From NCBI GenBank assembly GCA_021813435.1, contig JAKAKR010000016.1, forward strand, positions 1-64,000: 64,000 nucleotides of DNA, written 5' to 3'. The position numbers and the translations under genes were made by a program. The notes beneath the pieces are model-generated. The model ran no database searches, had not been told where the DNA came from, and was given only the letters and a program-made list of their open reading frames with translations. The stretch comes from Nanobdellota archaeon (GTDB lineage: Archaea > Nanobdellota > Nanobdellia > Woesearchaeales > UBA9642). Numbering within the stretch: the first letter of the stretch is position 1; each line of letters opens with the position of its first letter. Shown one piece after another: positions 50,488 through 58,870 of this stretch.

Positions 50488-52527
50488 ATGGTTGAAAAAC
50501 GTCAGTTAAAAATTGCGGATAAGAAGCATGCAGAGATCATTGAAAAACTTCCTGACGAGCTCAAGAGCGGAGAGGAGATTGTCTTTCACGGATTCACCCT
50601 TGACCGTTTCCAGATAGAGGCAATCCACAGCATTGAATCGAATCATTCAGTCGTCGTCTCTGCAGCGACAGGGACAGGCAAGACCCTGATCGCAGATTAT
50701 GTGATCGATAAATATCTCAAGCAAGGCAAGCACATCATTTATACCGCGCCTATCAAGGCATTATCAAACCAGAAATATCGCGACTTCAAATCGCAGTACG
50801 GGGAAGAGTGCGTCGGGATACTTACTGGTGATGTGACCATCAATCCTGAAGCTCCGCTCAAGATCATGACGACTGAGATCTACCGCAATATGCTGCTTGC
50901 AAAAGATGATGTCCTTGAAAACTTATCCTACGTTATCTTTGACGAAATCCATTACTTAGGGGACTTGGAGCGCGGCACAGTATGGGAAGAATCTGTCATT
51001 TTCAGCCGTGAAACCACACGGTTCCTATGTCTTTCTGCAACCATCCCGAACGCCAAGCAATTTGCGAATTGGATCGCATACATCAAAAAACATGCAGTTG
51101 ATGTAGTGACTGAAAAGAGGCGTGCAGTGCCGCTCGCACATGAATTCTATGATGATGAGAAAGGATTTGCAACACTTGAAGAGATCGAGAAATGGAAAAA
51201 ACTCGATAGTTATCCGAAATATCATCAGGCATTCCGGCAGCGCAAGAAACAATTCGAGGAGATGCAGCGCAGAAAAAGACTCAATTTCTTCAACATCCTT
51301 GAGGACTTGGAGCGCGAGGAAAAGCTTCCTGCAATCTATTTCTGCTTCTCGCGGCAATTGACACAAAAAAAAGCAGAGGCACTGCAATACAAGAAAAATT
51401 ATCTCACGACTGCAGAGAGCACGACAGTTTCGCGTCTTGTACGCGAAAAATTTGAGAAGGCAGACCCTTCTGTCATGACGCTCAAGACCACGCGACTTCT
51501 CCGTGAATGCCTTTCCAAGGGCATTGGATTCCATCATGCAGGGATTCTTCCTACACTCAAAGAAATTGTCGAGGAATTGTTTGCAATGGGACTGGTGAAG
51601 GTCCTGTTTGCGACAGAGACATTTGCAGTCGGGATCAATATGCCGGCAAAGACAGTCTGTTTTGACTCGCTTGAAAAATTTGACGGCATAAATTTTCGCT
51701 ACCTGTACAGCAAGGAATACTTCCAGATCGCGGGGCGCGCTGGGCGACGCGGGATTGACAAGCAGGGATTTGTCGTCACGCGCATCGAGCGGGAATTTGC
51801 CGACCTGAAAAAAATCCGGCAGATCACTGCGGCAGACACTGAACCATTGCAATCGCAATTCCAGCTCTCCTATAATACTGTCCTCAATCTCCTGCATGCG
51901 CATACTCCTGAAGAGCAGACGATCATTCTTGAAAGCTCATTTTATTCCTATCAGAAAGAGGGTAAAGGCGGCGCGCAACAGATCATCAACTCATTCAACA
52001 AGAAAAAAAAGAAGCTCTATGACGCAGAGTATATCACCAAAGGACCGCACGGCGATAAACTGACAGCAAAAGGACATTTTGGGCTGCGCATCTATACCGA
52101 AGAACTCCTGGTCTCTGAGGTATTCTGCACTGCGCTCACCCCACAACTCATCCCGTTCGAGATATTGCTCATTGCAGGAACCATCGTGTATGAGGAACGC
52201 AAGAATACTGCGTTCAAAGAAGGGAGCCGCAATGCTGCAAAAGCAGTATTCAAGAAGATGCAGGAATATTCATATGTCCGGCAATATTTTCAGGAACGAA
52301 AACTCCATGTGCTCGAGCCGTTCCTGCATGCATGGTATGACGGTGCAGCATTCATTGACCTGATGAAATATACGAACATGCCTGAGGGGGATATTGTCCG
52401 GTTCATCCGGCAGATCCTTGACCTCCTGCAGCAGATCCTGCATGCAACGACAGATGACAACCTCAAGGATAAGATCAGATTCATCGAGAAGAAGATCGAT
52501 CGCGACGTGATTGCAGTGAGATTCTAA
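50488..52527 (+). CDS. Ski2-like superfamily 2 RNA/DNA helicase
   Basis: 679 residues. The N-terminal RecA domain has 'FQIEAIHSIE', Walker A 'SAATGTGKT', 'DEIHYLGDLERG' as motif II and 'CLSATIPN' as motif III. The second has 'GIGFHHAGILP', 'LFATETFAVGINMPAKTVCF' and 'QIAGRAGRRGID'. The pattern is that of Ski2/Mtr4, exosome-linked helicases, with a shortened C-terminus. The start at 50488 is favoured because a TATA-like ATTAAAAATA (50457-50466) lies about 25 bases upstream. An ATG at 50476 is also in frame. Confidence 0.9.
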   Translation: MVEKRQLKIADKKHAEIIEKLPDELKSGEEIVFHGFTLDRFQIEAIHSIESNHSVVVSAATGTGKTLIADYVIDKYLKQGKHIIYTAPIKALSNQKYRDFKSQYGEECVGILTGDVTINPEAPLKIMTTEIYRNMLLAKDDVLENLSYVIFDEIHYLGDLERGTVWEESVIFSRETTRFLCLSATIPNAKQFANWIAYIKKHAVDVVTEKRRAVPLAHEFYDDEKGFATLEEIEKWKKLDSYPKYHQAFRQRKKQFEEMQRRKRLNFFNILEDLEREEKLPAIYFCFSRQLTQKKAEALQYKKNYLTTAESTTVSRLVREKFEKADPSVMTLKTTRLLRECLSKGIGFHHAGILPTLKEIVEELFAMGLVKVLFATETFAVGINMPAKTVCFDSLEKFDGINFRYLYSKEYFQIAGRAGRRGIDKQGFVVTRIEREFADLKKIRQITAADTEPLQSQFQLSYNTVLNLLHAHTPEEQTIILESSFYSYQKEGKGGAQQIINSFNKKKKKLYDAEYITKGPHGDKLTAKGHFGLRIYTEELLVSEVFCTALTPQLIPFEILLIAGTIVYEERKNTAFKEGSRNAAKAVFKKMQEYSYVRQYFQERKLHVLEPFLHAWYDGAAFIDLMKYTNMPEGDIVRFIRQILDLLQQILHATTDDNLKDKIRFIEKKIDRDVIAVRF

Positions 52528-52545
52528 GTCAGAAAGAGAGAAGGA

Positions 52546-53262
52546 TCAGTTCTGTTTCCATAATTCCTTGAACTGGTTGCGATACGCCTCAGCGATATCC
52601 GCATCAAGAATCCGCACAGTCTTCACATGCTTTTGCCAGTTGATGATGAGCGTCGTGTTGCCGCAAACCATGGTCGAGACTGTTGAATTGCGATGATAGG
52701 GTCCTTGTTTTGCATAGGTGTATTTTAGTTTCTTCAGAAAAGCGATGCGCTCACGTGCATCATAATCATAGATGTGATACATCGCAACGCGCTTTTTGAT
52801 GCGCTCTTTATGGAAGTCAGTGATGTGCGCCTGGACAATCTTTGGGACATAGGCCGGGATGTCGAATACATAAATCGGCGTATTCTGTTTGAGGATTTCG
52901 TACATGAGATTCATGAATGCATTCACGCCCTGGAATACGCTGATCTCTTCCAGATCCTCCTGAAAGCTGCGCGCCATCAGCGGGATGATGGATTGCATGC
53001 GCTCTTTTTTCTGATCGAGAATCGAGATGAATTCTTCCGGAGGGACTGCTGTGAGTTTCTGTTTTCCGTTAATGACGACCTTGATGACGAGGTTTTTCTG
53101 GATGAGTGATTCTATAGCCTGGTAGGTGTTTGCCTTGTAGAGTCCTGACTCTTTTGATATCCGGTAGGCAGTCGACGATCCCTGCCGGAGCAGGGTCAGA
53201 TAGATTGTTGCTTCTGTTTTGGTAAGCCCGAACTCTTCGAGAACCAATTGAATATCTTGCAT
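52546..53262 (-). CDS. TrmB-like transcription regulator 3
   Basis: 238 residues with winged helix 'LEEFGLTKTEATIYL', 'ESGLYKANTYQAIESLIQ' and a TrmB-type C-terminal domain ('VSVFQGVNAFMNLMYEIL' region). Ligand unknown. A strong palindrome and a TATA element lie directly upstream. Convergent with the helicase gene. Confidence 0.78.
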   Translation of the reverse strand: MQDIQLVLEEFGLTKTEATIYLTLLRQGSSTAYRISKESGLYKANTYQAIESLIQKNLVIKVVINGKQKLTAVPPEEFISILDQKKERMQSIIPLMARSFQEDLEEISVFQGVNAFMNLMYEILKQNTPIYVFDIPAYVPKIVQAHITDFHKERIKKRVAMYHIYDYDARERIAFLKKLKYTYAKQGPYHRNSTVSTMVCGNTTLIINWQKHVKTVRILDADIAEAYRNQFKELWKQN

Positions 53263-53269
53263 GAAAGGG

Positions 53270-53287
53270 TAGTAGTAAGTACTACTA
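53270..53287. promoter_or_regulatory. TAGTAGTA-AG-TACTACTA palindrome at TrmB-like gene 3
   Basis: Perfect palindrome with eight-base arms and a two-base spacer just before the ATG. It lies between the start and a TATA element (about 53288-53298, minus strand). A half-site ATACTACTA occurs at about 53311. Placement over the transcription start fits autorepression. Confidence 0.6.
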
Positions 53288-53372
53288 TTTAAATTTATAT
53301 ACTCAAAAGGATACTACTAAGAGATAGTTAATAAAAAATCAATAAAAATAACTCACAAAAGAGGTGTTAACC

Positions 53373-53783
53373 ATGAACATAACAAAAGGATTAAAAAAAC
53401 AGATTTATCATTCCGAGACATCATACCCTGACTACGAGAAAACCCTTGCACTATTGGAAGAAGCAGAACAGCAGGGGGCGATCGTCGATTCAGGCAGCAT
53501 ACAATTCGGACACATGCGCAAAGAACAAAAATTGCGACAGCAAGAGCATAATCTGCATGAGCTTATTGAGGATATGGGATTATACATAAAACCAGGGATT
53601 CATCAACCCGGAGAACAATACAAGCCATACATCATCACATTTGAAGCAACGCACACGGTTATTGATGCGAAAAGATCAATAGAACATTATGTAGACATAA
53701 AAACAACATGCTTTGGCGGCAACGGGGAATCAAAAGGCACCCTCAATGACAAAATCAACATCGCATATCATATCGCGCGATAA
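53373..53783 (+). CDS. Hypothetical protein
   Basis: 136 residues from the ATG at 53373, which has GAGGTG upstream; a GTG at 53364 is in frame but unlikely. The N-terminal half is helical and charged. The C-terminal half is beta-rich with a conserved-looking 'TTCFGGNGESKG'. No family recognised and no membrane segment. It is divergent from TrmB-like gene 3. Confidence 0.55.
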   Translation: MNITKGLKKQIYHSETSYPDYEKTLALLEEAEQQGAIVDSGSIQFGHMRKEQKLRQQEHNLHELIEDMGLYIKPGIHQPGEQYKPYIITFEATHTVIDAKRSIEHYVDIKTTCFGGNGESKGTLNDKINIAYHIAR

Positions 53784-53792
53784 ACCAAAAAT

Positions 53793-53958
53793 AGTTGCAG
53801 ACAAAAGTTTCTTATAATTTAGCGTCCTAAGGCGAGCGCATATCGGACAATGTTAGAACATTGTCAGAGGGTTGGCTCCTTCGGAGATGACAATACTCCG
53901 TTTACACTTCGATTAGAGCGAGAAGACGCTAAATTATAGCGTATTCATGTCCGCAACT
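53793..53958. ncRNA. Long structured intergenic element C
   Basis: Nested stems fill the gap. Outer AGTTGCAGACA (53793-53803) pairs with TGTCCGCAACT (53948-53958), with one mismatch. ATAATTTAGCGTC (53814-53826) pairs exactly with 53925-53937 (13 pairs). A hairpin GACAATGT-TAGA-ACATTGTC lies at 53846-53865, and CTCC-TTC-GGAG at 53876-53886. It may be a small RNA or a structured 3' end. It does not clearly share motifs with elements A and B. The rest of the 53784-54012 gap holds a TATA element near 53971-53980. Confidence 0.5.
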
Positions 53959-54012
53959 AAAAAACAGCTAAATTTATAAACAGTTTTTACCGTAGAGTGA
54001 TTGGTGATGCCT

Positions 54013-54255
54013 ATGAATAGCAATATTGGCCTTGCAGATCGATTGATTCGATTGATTCTTACTATTGTCTTTGTCGTGTTCGGATTTATCTATGGATGGG
54101 GATGGTTCATCCCTGCAGCATTGCTCCTGATTACTGCAATAACCGGATGGTGCTGTCTTTATACACTCTTCGGATGGAACACTTGCAGTACGAGTGCAAA
54201 GACGACCGCAAAAAGTGCTGCACCAAAGAAGACGGCAAAGAAAAGAAAGAAGTAA
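54013..54255 (+). CDS. DUF2892 small membrane protein
   Basis: 80 residues. The DUF2892 pattern is present: 'NIGLADRLIRL' start, two membrane helices, then 'TGWCCLYTLFGWNTC', ending in a Lys-rich tail. The family is often fused to or near rhodanese-type proteins; function unknown. The start at 54013 follows GGTGA by five bases. A TATA element (AAATTTATAAAC) precedes it. Confidence 0.8.
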   Translation: MNSNIGLADRLIRLILTIVFVVFGFIYGWGWFIPAALLLITAITGWCCLYTLFGWNTCSTSAKTTAKSAAPKKTAKKRKK

Positions 54256-54295
54256 GCAGTACTATTTTATTTTTTATATTTTTATTATTCTCATA

Positions 54296-54799
54296 TTAAT
54301 TGAGTATTCGCATTATCCTGCCATACTCCAGCGATTCTTGAGGTGTAATGGCATTGAATGATTGAGGATTACGATACTGATATTTCTGCGTCTGCTGCGC
54401 AGTCACCAGTGAAGCATTCAATGCATCTTGCATTACCTGATGATACGAAGCACTCTGGATGGCAATGCGCATATTCAGATCACGAGCGTGTTGTTCAAAT
54501 ACTCTCCCTTCAGCAGTATGGATTCGCGCACGTGTAAAAAGCGAGCTGCGAAACGTAGAGGAAAGCGTTGCAAAGTTTTCATGGAGAGAAAGATAGGTCT
54601 CAAGACCTTGCGTATAATGCGCATTCGCGCGCTCAATCGCATGGTCGCGCTGCGCGATCATTTTGGCAATATAAGGGATCTTAGGAACATTTCGCGCAAT
54701 AGAATAATTTGTCTTGACAAGATAAATTTTTGAGCAGATGCTATTTTGTAGTTTAATCTCTTGCTTGATGTCATCAATTGAGAACGCAGTATTGTCCAT
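54296..54799 (-). CDS. Hypothetical helical protein
   Basis: 167 residues from the ATG at 54799, 25 bases after a TATA element (TTTTTAAATAC, about 54818-54830); an ATG at 54817 is too close to it. The sequence is largely helical with no membrane segment and no known family. It lies between the DUF2892 and Lrp genes. Confidence 0.5.
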   Translation of the reverse strand: MDNTAFSIDDIKQEIKLQNSICSKIYLVKTNYSIARNVPKIPYIAKMIAQRDHAIERANAHYTQGLETYLSLHENFATLSSTFRSSLFTRARIHTAEGRVFEQHARDLNMRIAIQSASYHQVMQDALNASLVTAQQTQKYQYRNPQSFNAITPQESLEYGRIMRILN

Positions 54800-54879
54800 A
54801 CCTACACTGAACATCACGTATTTAAAAAGTTTACTGTTATTATTGTAAAGTGACTACAAATCAAGGCATATTGGTGATA

Positions 54880-55332
54880 TCACGCAGTCTCATGGATGAC
54901 AATAAGCGATTGTGTCCTATCAATCCCATCAATCATCTGGATCTTTGTCAGGAGCGCCTTGTCATACTCAGTGACATCGCGGACGCGGACCACAGCAACA
55001 ATATCTGTTCCGCCAGAGACCACGTCTGCGCGTTCCACAAAATACTGCTTACGCAAATCAGCCACGATATCATATTGCGATTTATGCTTTGATTTGAGGT
55101 ATTTGAGATTGACTGAGATCAGAACATAGACGAGTAATCCGCGATCGAGTGCGGCATAGTCAGGCTCAATCGTATAGCGCCTTATGATGCCTTCTTTGCG
55201 CAGCTTCTGTAAACGGTGATGAATGGTAGTTACTGGAAGGAGTGTCTTTTTGGCGATCTGACGCGTCGTAAACTCTGCGTGGTCCTTGAGTACTGCAAGA
55301 ATCTGCTTATCTTTTTCATCAATTGTGCTCAT
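54880..55332 (-). CDS. Lrp/AsnC-family transcription regulator
   Basis: 150 residues. The winged helix 'DEKDKQILAVLKDHA', 'FTTRQIAKKTLLPVTTIHHRLQKLRKEGII' (cited by its QIAKKTLLPVTTIHHR core) is followed by a RAM ligand domain ('YVLISVNLKYLK', 'VVSGGTDIVAVVRV'). These proteins sense amino acids. The start at 55332 lies about 25 bases after TTTTATATATA and downstream of a GAACA-TT-TGTTC site. It faces away from tRNA-Asn, asnB and asnS, so regulation of asparagine genes is plausible (inference). Confidence 0.9.
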   Translation of the reverse strand: MSTIDEKDKQILAVLKDHAEFTTRQIAKKTLLPVTTIHHRLQKLRKEGIIRRYTIEPDYAALDRGLLVYVLISVNLKYLKSKHKSQYDIVADLRKQYFVERADVVSGGTDIVAVVRVRDVTEYDKALLTKIQMIDGIDRTQSLIVIHETA

Positions 55333-55336
55333 AATG

Positions 55337-55348
55337 GAACATTTGTTC
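55337..55348. promoter_or_regulatory. GAACA-TT-TGTTC palindrome at the Lrp/AsnC promoter
   Basis: Short perfect palindrome between the TATA element (about 55350-55364) and the chosen start codon. Lrp-type proteins often autoregulate from such sites. Confidence 0.45.
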
Positions 55349-55453
55349 AATTATATATATAAAATTAGCGATTTTGTGCATTTTTTTAGCGAAATATTGG
55401 GCATAGATATATAAACATGCCAAACATATCTAAAGATATCGAGGATTGATCGT

Positions 55454-55510
55454 ATGACTTCAATGGTAACATTACCTGGTTTACGGAATCATAGTACAAG
55501 ATCATTCTAG
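55454..55510 (+). CDS. Possible 18-codon leader peptide before tRNA-Asn
   Basis: A short ORF (starts Met-Thr-Ser-Met, contains one Asn, ends Ser-Phe) with GAGGA eight bases upstream and a TATATAAAC element about 40 bases upstream. A small hairpin TCAGG-GTT-CCTGA follows at about 55514. The order leader, hairpin, tRNA-Asn, asnB resembles an attenuator, but the leader is not rich in Asn codons, so this is tentative. Confidence 0.25.
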   Translation: MTSMVTLPGLRNHSTRSF

Positions 55511-55575
55511 ATTCAGGGTTCCTGACCATTATTCTTCTCCCCGTATTCATCGACTAGGTTCACGTATATTCTTTT

Positions 55576-55669
55576 GGCTTCGTAGCTCAGCGGTTAGAGC
55601 GTCCGACTGTTATAGATCAGATGATACACAGTCATCGGAAGGTCGAGGGTTCAAATCCCTCCGAAGCCG
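55576..55669 (+). tRNA. tRNA-Asn (anticodon GTT) with a 21-base intron
   Basis: Complete cloverleaf: acceptor GGCTTCG/CGAAGCC, D stem GCTC/GAGC, anticodon stem TCCGA/TCGGA, T stem GAGGG/CCCTC with loop TTCAAAT, and discriminator G at 55669. The anticodon is at 55609-55611. A 21-base intron (55613-55633) interrupts the anticodon loop after position 37. GACTGT pairs with ACAGTC across the junction, as expected for a bulge-helix-bulge substrate of the archaeal splicing endonuclease. Mature length is 73 without CCA, which is not encoded. Confidence 0.95.
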
Positions 55670-55703
55670 CTGCATTCGGAGGCTCCAAACGCAGTACGGA
55701 AGT

Positions 55704-55714
55704 CTCCGAAGCCG
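55704..55714. repeat. 11-base repeat of the tRNA-Asn 3' end
   Basis: CTCCGAAGCCG at 55704-55714 repeats the last bases of the tRNA gene (55659-55669), 45 bases downstream. Such short tRNA-end repeats can mark old integration sites, but no integrase lies between. It may be a chance or slippage product. Confidence 0.35.
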
Positions 55715-55802
55715 TCAGGCGAGGAAACTGTACACGCAAGTGAAAAAGTCTCTGAAACTATAAGATAACGACAATATATGACAAGAAAACAAGGTGGTTA
55801 CC

Positions 55803-57500
55803 GTGTGTGGAATAATTGGGATATTCGACTATAAAAAAGATGTAAAAACAGCAAAAGCGCAGGCATTAGAGATGGCAAAACTTATCCGGCATCGCGGTCC
55901 GGACTGGAGCGGGATATATAGTGATGCATATGCAGTCATTGCCCATGAACGACTCTCCATTGTCGATGTCGAGCATGGCGCGCAACCGCTTATCGATACC
56001 AAGACTGGCAGGGTTCTTGCAGTGAACGGCGAGATCTATACACATATGCAACTGCGAAAGAAACTTAAAAAGAAACACGATTGGCAGACAAAATCTGACT
56101 GTGAAATCATCCTCTACTTATATGACGAATTCGGAGCGCAATGCGTGGATATGCTCAGCGGGATATTCGCGTTCGTGCTGTATGATCCAAAGAAGAGAGC
56201 ATACTTTGCCGCGCGGGATCATATCGGAATCATCCCCCTCTATTATGGCTATGATGCTGACGGGGCAATGTATTTTGCAAGCGAGATGAAAGCGCTTGAC
56301 GCATACTGCACCATCATCAAGGAGTTTCCGCCCGGGCATTATTATTCAAGTGAATCAAAAACGTTTGTGCGATGGTATGATCGCTCCTGGATGCATGAGG
56401 TCCCGTTGCAAAAAGCATCAAAAACAGCATTACGCAAGGCCCTTGAATCCGCAGTAACACAGCAGCTCATGTCCGATGTCCCTTATGGAGTATTGATATC
56501 TGGAGGGCTTGATTCCTCGCTCATCGCAGCAATTGCCGCAAAACATCGCAAGAAGCGCATCGAGACCGGGGAGAAAGAAGAAGCATGGTGGCCGCGGCTC
56601 CACTCATTTTCCGTGGGACTCAAGGATTCGCCGGACATGAAGTATGCACGACTTGTCGCCAAACATATCGGAACAGTCCATCATGAGATCACCTTCACCA
56701 TCGAAGAAGGGTTTGATGCCATCCGTGACGTCATTTACCACCTTGAGACATTTGACATGACAACAATCCGTGCAGCAACCCCGATGTATCTGATGGCGCG
56801 GCGCATCAAATCAATGGGCATCAAGATGGTCCTCTCCGGCGAGGGCGCAGATGAAGTGTTCGGCGGGTACCTCTACTTCCACATGGCTCCTGATGCAAAG
56901 GAGTTCCACGAGGAAACGGTTCGGAAATTACTGGCGCTCAGCAGATATGATTGCCTGCGTGCAAACAAGGCCATGGCAGCGTGGGGTGTTGAGGCGCGCG
57001 TCCCATTCCTTGACAAGGATTTTTTGGAATATGCAATGGCAATCGATCCTGCAGCAAAGATGTGTACAGGAAAGATCATTGAGAAAAAGATCCTACGCGA
57101 TGCATTCAAGGATGTATTGCCGACAGAAGTGCTCTGGCGCCAGAAAGAACAATTTTCAGACGGGGTAGGATATGAGTGGATCGACTATCTGAAACAATAC
57201 ACTGAATCGCATGTGACTGATGCGATGATGCAGGATGCTGCAGCGCGATTCCCCCTGCAGACCCCGACATCCAAGGAGCAGTATTATTACCGGACACTAT
57301 TTGATGAATTATTCAAGGGAAAGAGTGCAGCAATGACTGTTCCCGTTGGGCCGTCCATTGCCTGCTCGACACCAACAGCATTCCGGTGGAGTAAAGAGTT
57401 CGAAAAGATGGATGATCCATCAGGCAGGGCAGTGCAGAGTGTCCATAAAAAAGGCATATCAAAACCTAAGTCCGTGGGAAAACAGGAAATTTTTAAATAA
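55803..57500 (+). CDS. asnB: Asparagine synthetase B (glutamine-hydrolysing)
   Basis: Makes asparagine from aspartate using glutamine. About 565 residues. The start is GTG at 55803 with AGGTGG five bases upstream. This places the catalytic Cys at position 2 ('CGIIGIF'), to be exposed after Met removal; a start at 55794 would block it. The glutaminase domain has 'RHRGPDWSGIY', and the synthetase domain has the PP-loop 'SGGLDSSLIAA' and 'SGEGADEVFGGYLYF'. Between tRNA-Asn and asnS. Confidence 0.95.
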   Translation: MCGIIGIFDYKKDVKTAKAQALEMAKLIRHRGPDWSGIYSDAYAVIAHERLSIVDVEHGAQPLIDTKTGRVLAVNGEIYTHMQLRKKLKKKHDWQTKSDCEIILYLYDEFGAQCVDMLSGIFAFVLYDPKKRAYFAARDHIGIIPLYYGYDADGAMYFASEMKALDAYCTIIKEFPPGHYYSSESKTFVRWYDRSWMHEVPLQKASKTALRKALESAVTQQLMSDVPYGVLISGGLDSSLIAAIAAKHRKKRIETGEKEEAWWPRLHSFSVGLKDSPDMKYARLVAKHIGTVHHEITFTIEEGFDAIRDVIYHLETFDMTTIRAATPMYLMARRIKSMGIKMVLSGEGADEVFGGYLYFHMAPDAKEFHEETVRKLLALSRYDCLRANKAMAAWGVEARVPFLDKDFLEYAMAIDPAAKMCTGKIIEKKILRDAFKDVLPTEVLWRQKEQFSDGVGYEWIDYLKQYTESHVTDAMMQDAAARFPLQTPTSKEQYYYRTLFDELFKGKSAAMTVPVGPSIACSTPTAFRWSKEFEKMDDPSGRAVQSVHKKGISKPKSVGKQEIFK

Positions 57501-57527
57501 GAGAAAGTTCAGCAAAAGGTGGTTATC

Positions 57528-58829
57528 ATGAAAACAGAATTCATTGCAATCAAGGATGCGATGCGCCAAGGCGCAGGAACAGTTCATTTACGCGGATGGT
57601 GCTATCGCGCCCGCGGCAGCAATGCCCTGCGATTCATTGTCCTGCGCGATGCGACAGATATCATCCAATGCGTTGTTGAAAAAGCGCTGGTTGATGAATC
57701 AAGCTGGACTGATGCACAAAAGACCGATATCGAGGCATCAATTGAAGTGGTGGGAGAGATTGCAGAGGACAAACGCGCACCGACAGGTTTTGAGGTAAAG
57801 GTCAAATCATTGAAGCTGGTCGGCGAAAGTGTCGGCTGGCCAATCCAGAAGGACCAGTCAACTGAGCTTCTTGCAGATATGAAACATTTATGGCTCAGGT
57901 CCCGCTACACGACTGCGATACTCAAGATCAGAAGCACTGTCTTTGGCGCAATCCACGAGTATTTTCGTGGAGCAGGATTTTATGAGTATCAATCACCAAT
58001 ATTTCAGGCTACGCAGGCAGAGGGCGGCTCAACACTCTTTAGTGTAAATTATTTTGGGAATCCGGTGTATCTTGCGCAAACCTGGCAACTCTACGCCGAG
58101 CCCGCAATCTTTTCGCTCGAGAAGATCTATACCATTGCGCCCAGTTTTCGCGCAGAAAAATCCAAGACTTCACGCCACTTGACAGAATACTGGCATGCAG
58201 AAATGGAAGTCGCCTGGGCGACATTCAAGGATATCCAGGATTACGGTGAAGCGCTCATCAAGTTTGTAGTCAAACGCGTGCTCGAACTGCACCAGGAAGA
58301 GTTAAAGATACTTGAACGGGATACTAAAATACTTGAAAAGGTCGCGCATGAACCATTCATCCGCATGACTTATGATGAAGCGCTTCAGGAATTGAAAGAA
58401 AAACACGAGACAGATCTTGAATGGGGTGAAGATCTGCGCACTATCGAAGAAGATATATTAAGTAAAGCGCATGGACATTTCACGATTGTCACAAACTATC
58501 CTAAGAAGGTCAAGGCATTCTACATGAAAGAGGATGAGAAGAATCCGGAAGTCGTGCATGGATGCGATTTCATTGCTCCGGAAGGGTATGGCGAGATCAT
58601 CGGCGGTTCAGAACGCGAGTCAGATTTGGAAAAGATCAAAGAGCGACTCATTGCGCAGGACGAGGATCCAGAGAGATACACTTTCTATCTTGACACGCGC
58701 AAGTATGGAAGCGTTCCGCACGGCGGATTCGGCATGGGTGTAGAACGGTTAATATCATGGATCTGTCATCTTGAAACTATCAAGGATGCAATCCCATTCC
58801 CGCGCACAATGCTGCGAGTGACACCGTAA
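57528..58829 (+). CDS. asnS: Asparaginyl-tRNA synthetase
   Basis: Class IIb synthetase of 433 residues, charging tRNA-Asn. N-terminal OB domain ('VHLRGWCYRARGSNALRFIVLRD' cited by VHLRGW), then motif 2 'IAPSFRAEKSKTSRHLTEYWHAEME' region and motif 3 'GGFGMGVERLISW'. The 'GGSERESD' and 'PHGGFGMG' parts fit AsnRS rather than archaeal AspRS. GGTGG precedes the ATG at 57528. It directly follows asnB, so synthesis and charging of Asn are encoded together. Confidence 0.92.
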   Translation: MKTEFIAIKDAMRQGAGTVHLRGWCYRARGSNALRFIVLRDATDIIQCVVEKALVDESSWTDAQKTDIEASIEVVGEIAEDKRAPTGFEVKVKSLKLVGESVGWPIQKDQSTELLADMKHLWLRSRYTTAILKIRSTVFGAIHEYFRGAGFYEYQSPIFQATQAEGGSTLFSVNYFGNPVYLAQTWQLYAEPAIFSLEKIYTIAPSFRAEKSKTSRHLTEYWHAEMEVAWATFKDIQDYGEALIKFVVKRVLELHQEELKILERDTKILEKVAHEPFIRMTYDEALQELKEKHETDLEWGEDLRTIEEDILSKAHGHFTIVTNYPKKVKAFYMKEDEKNPEVVHGCDFIAPEGYGEIIGGSERESDLEKIKERLIAQDEDPERYTFYLDTRKYGSVPHGGFGMGVERLISWICHLETIKDAIPFPRTMLRVTP

Positions 58830-58870
58830 ATTTTTTATCTTATTTTCAATTATTCTAGAATTGAGAAGAG

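Noticed and set aside
51025-51903. 292-codon antisense frame in the helicase gene
   Set aside because: It covers the helicase motifs in reverse and shows no recognisable protein features.
53793-53958. Element C as RNase P RNA or SRP RNA
   Set aside because: No conserved RNase P core motifs or SRP helix 8 motif could be found, and it is too short for either.
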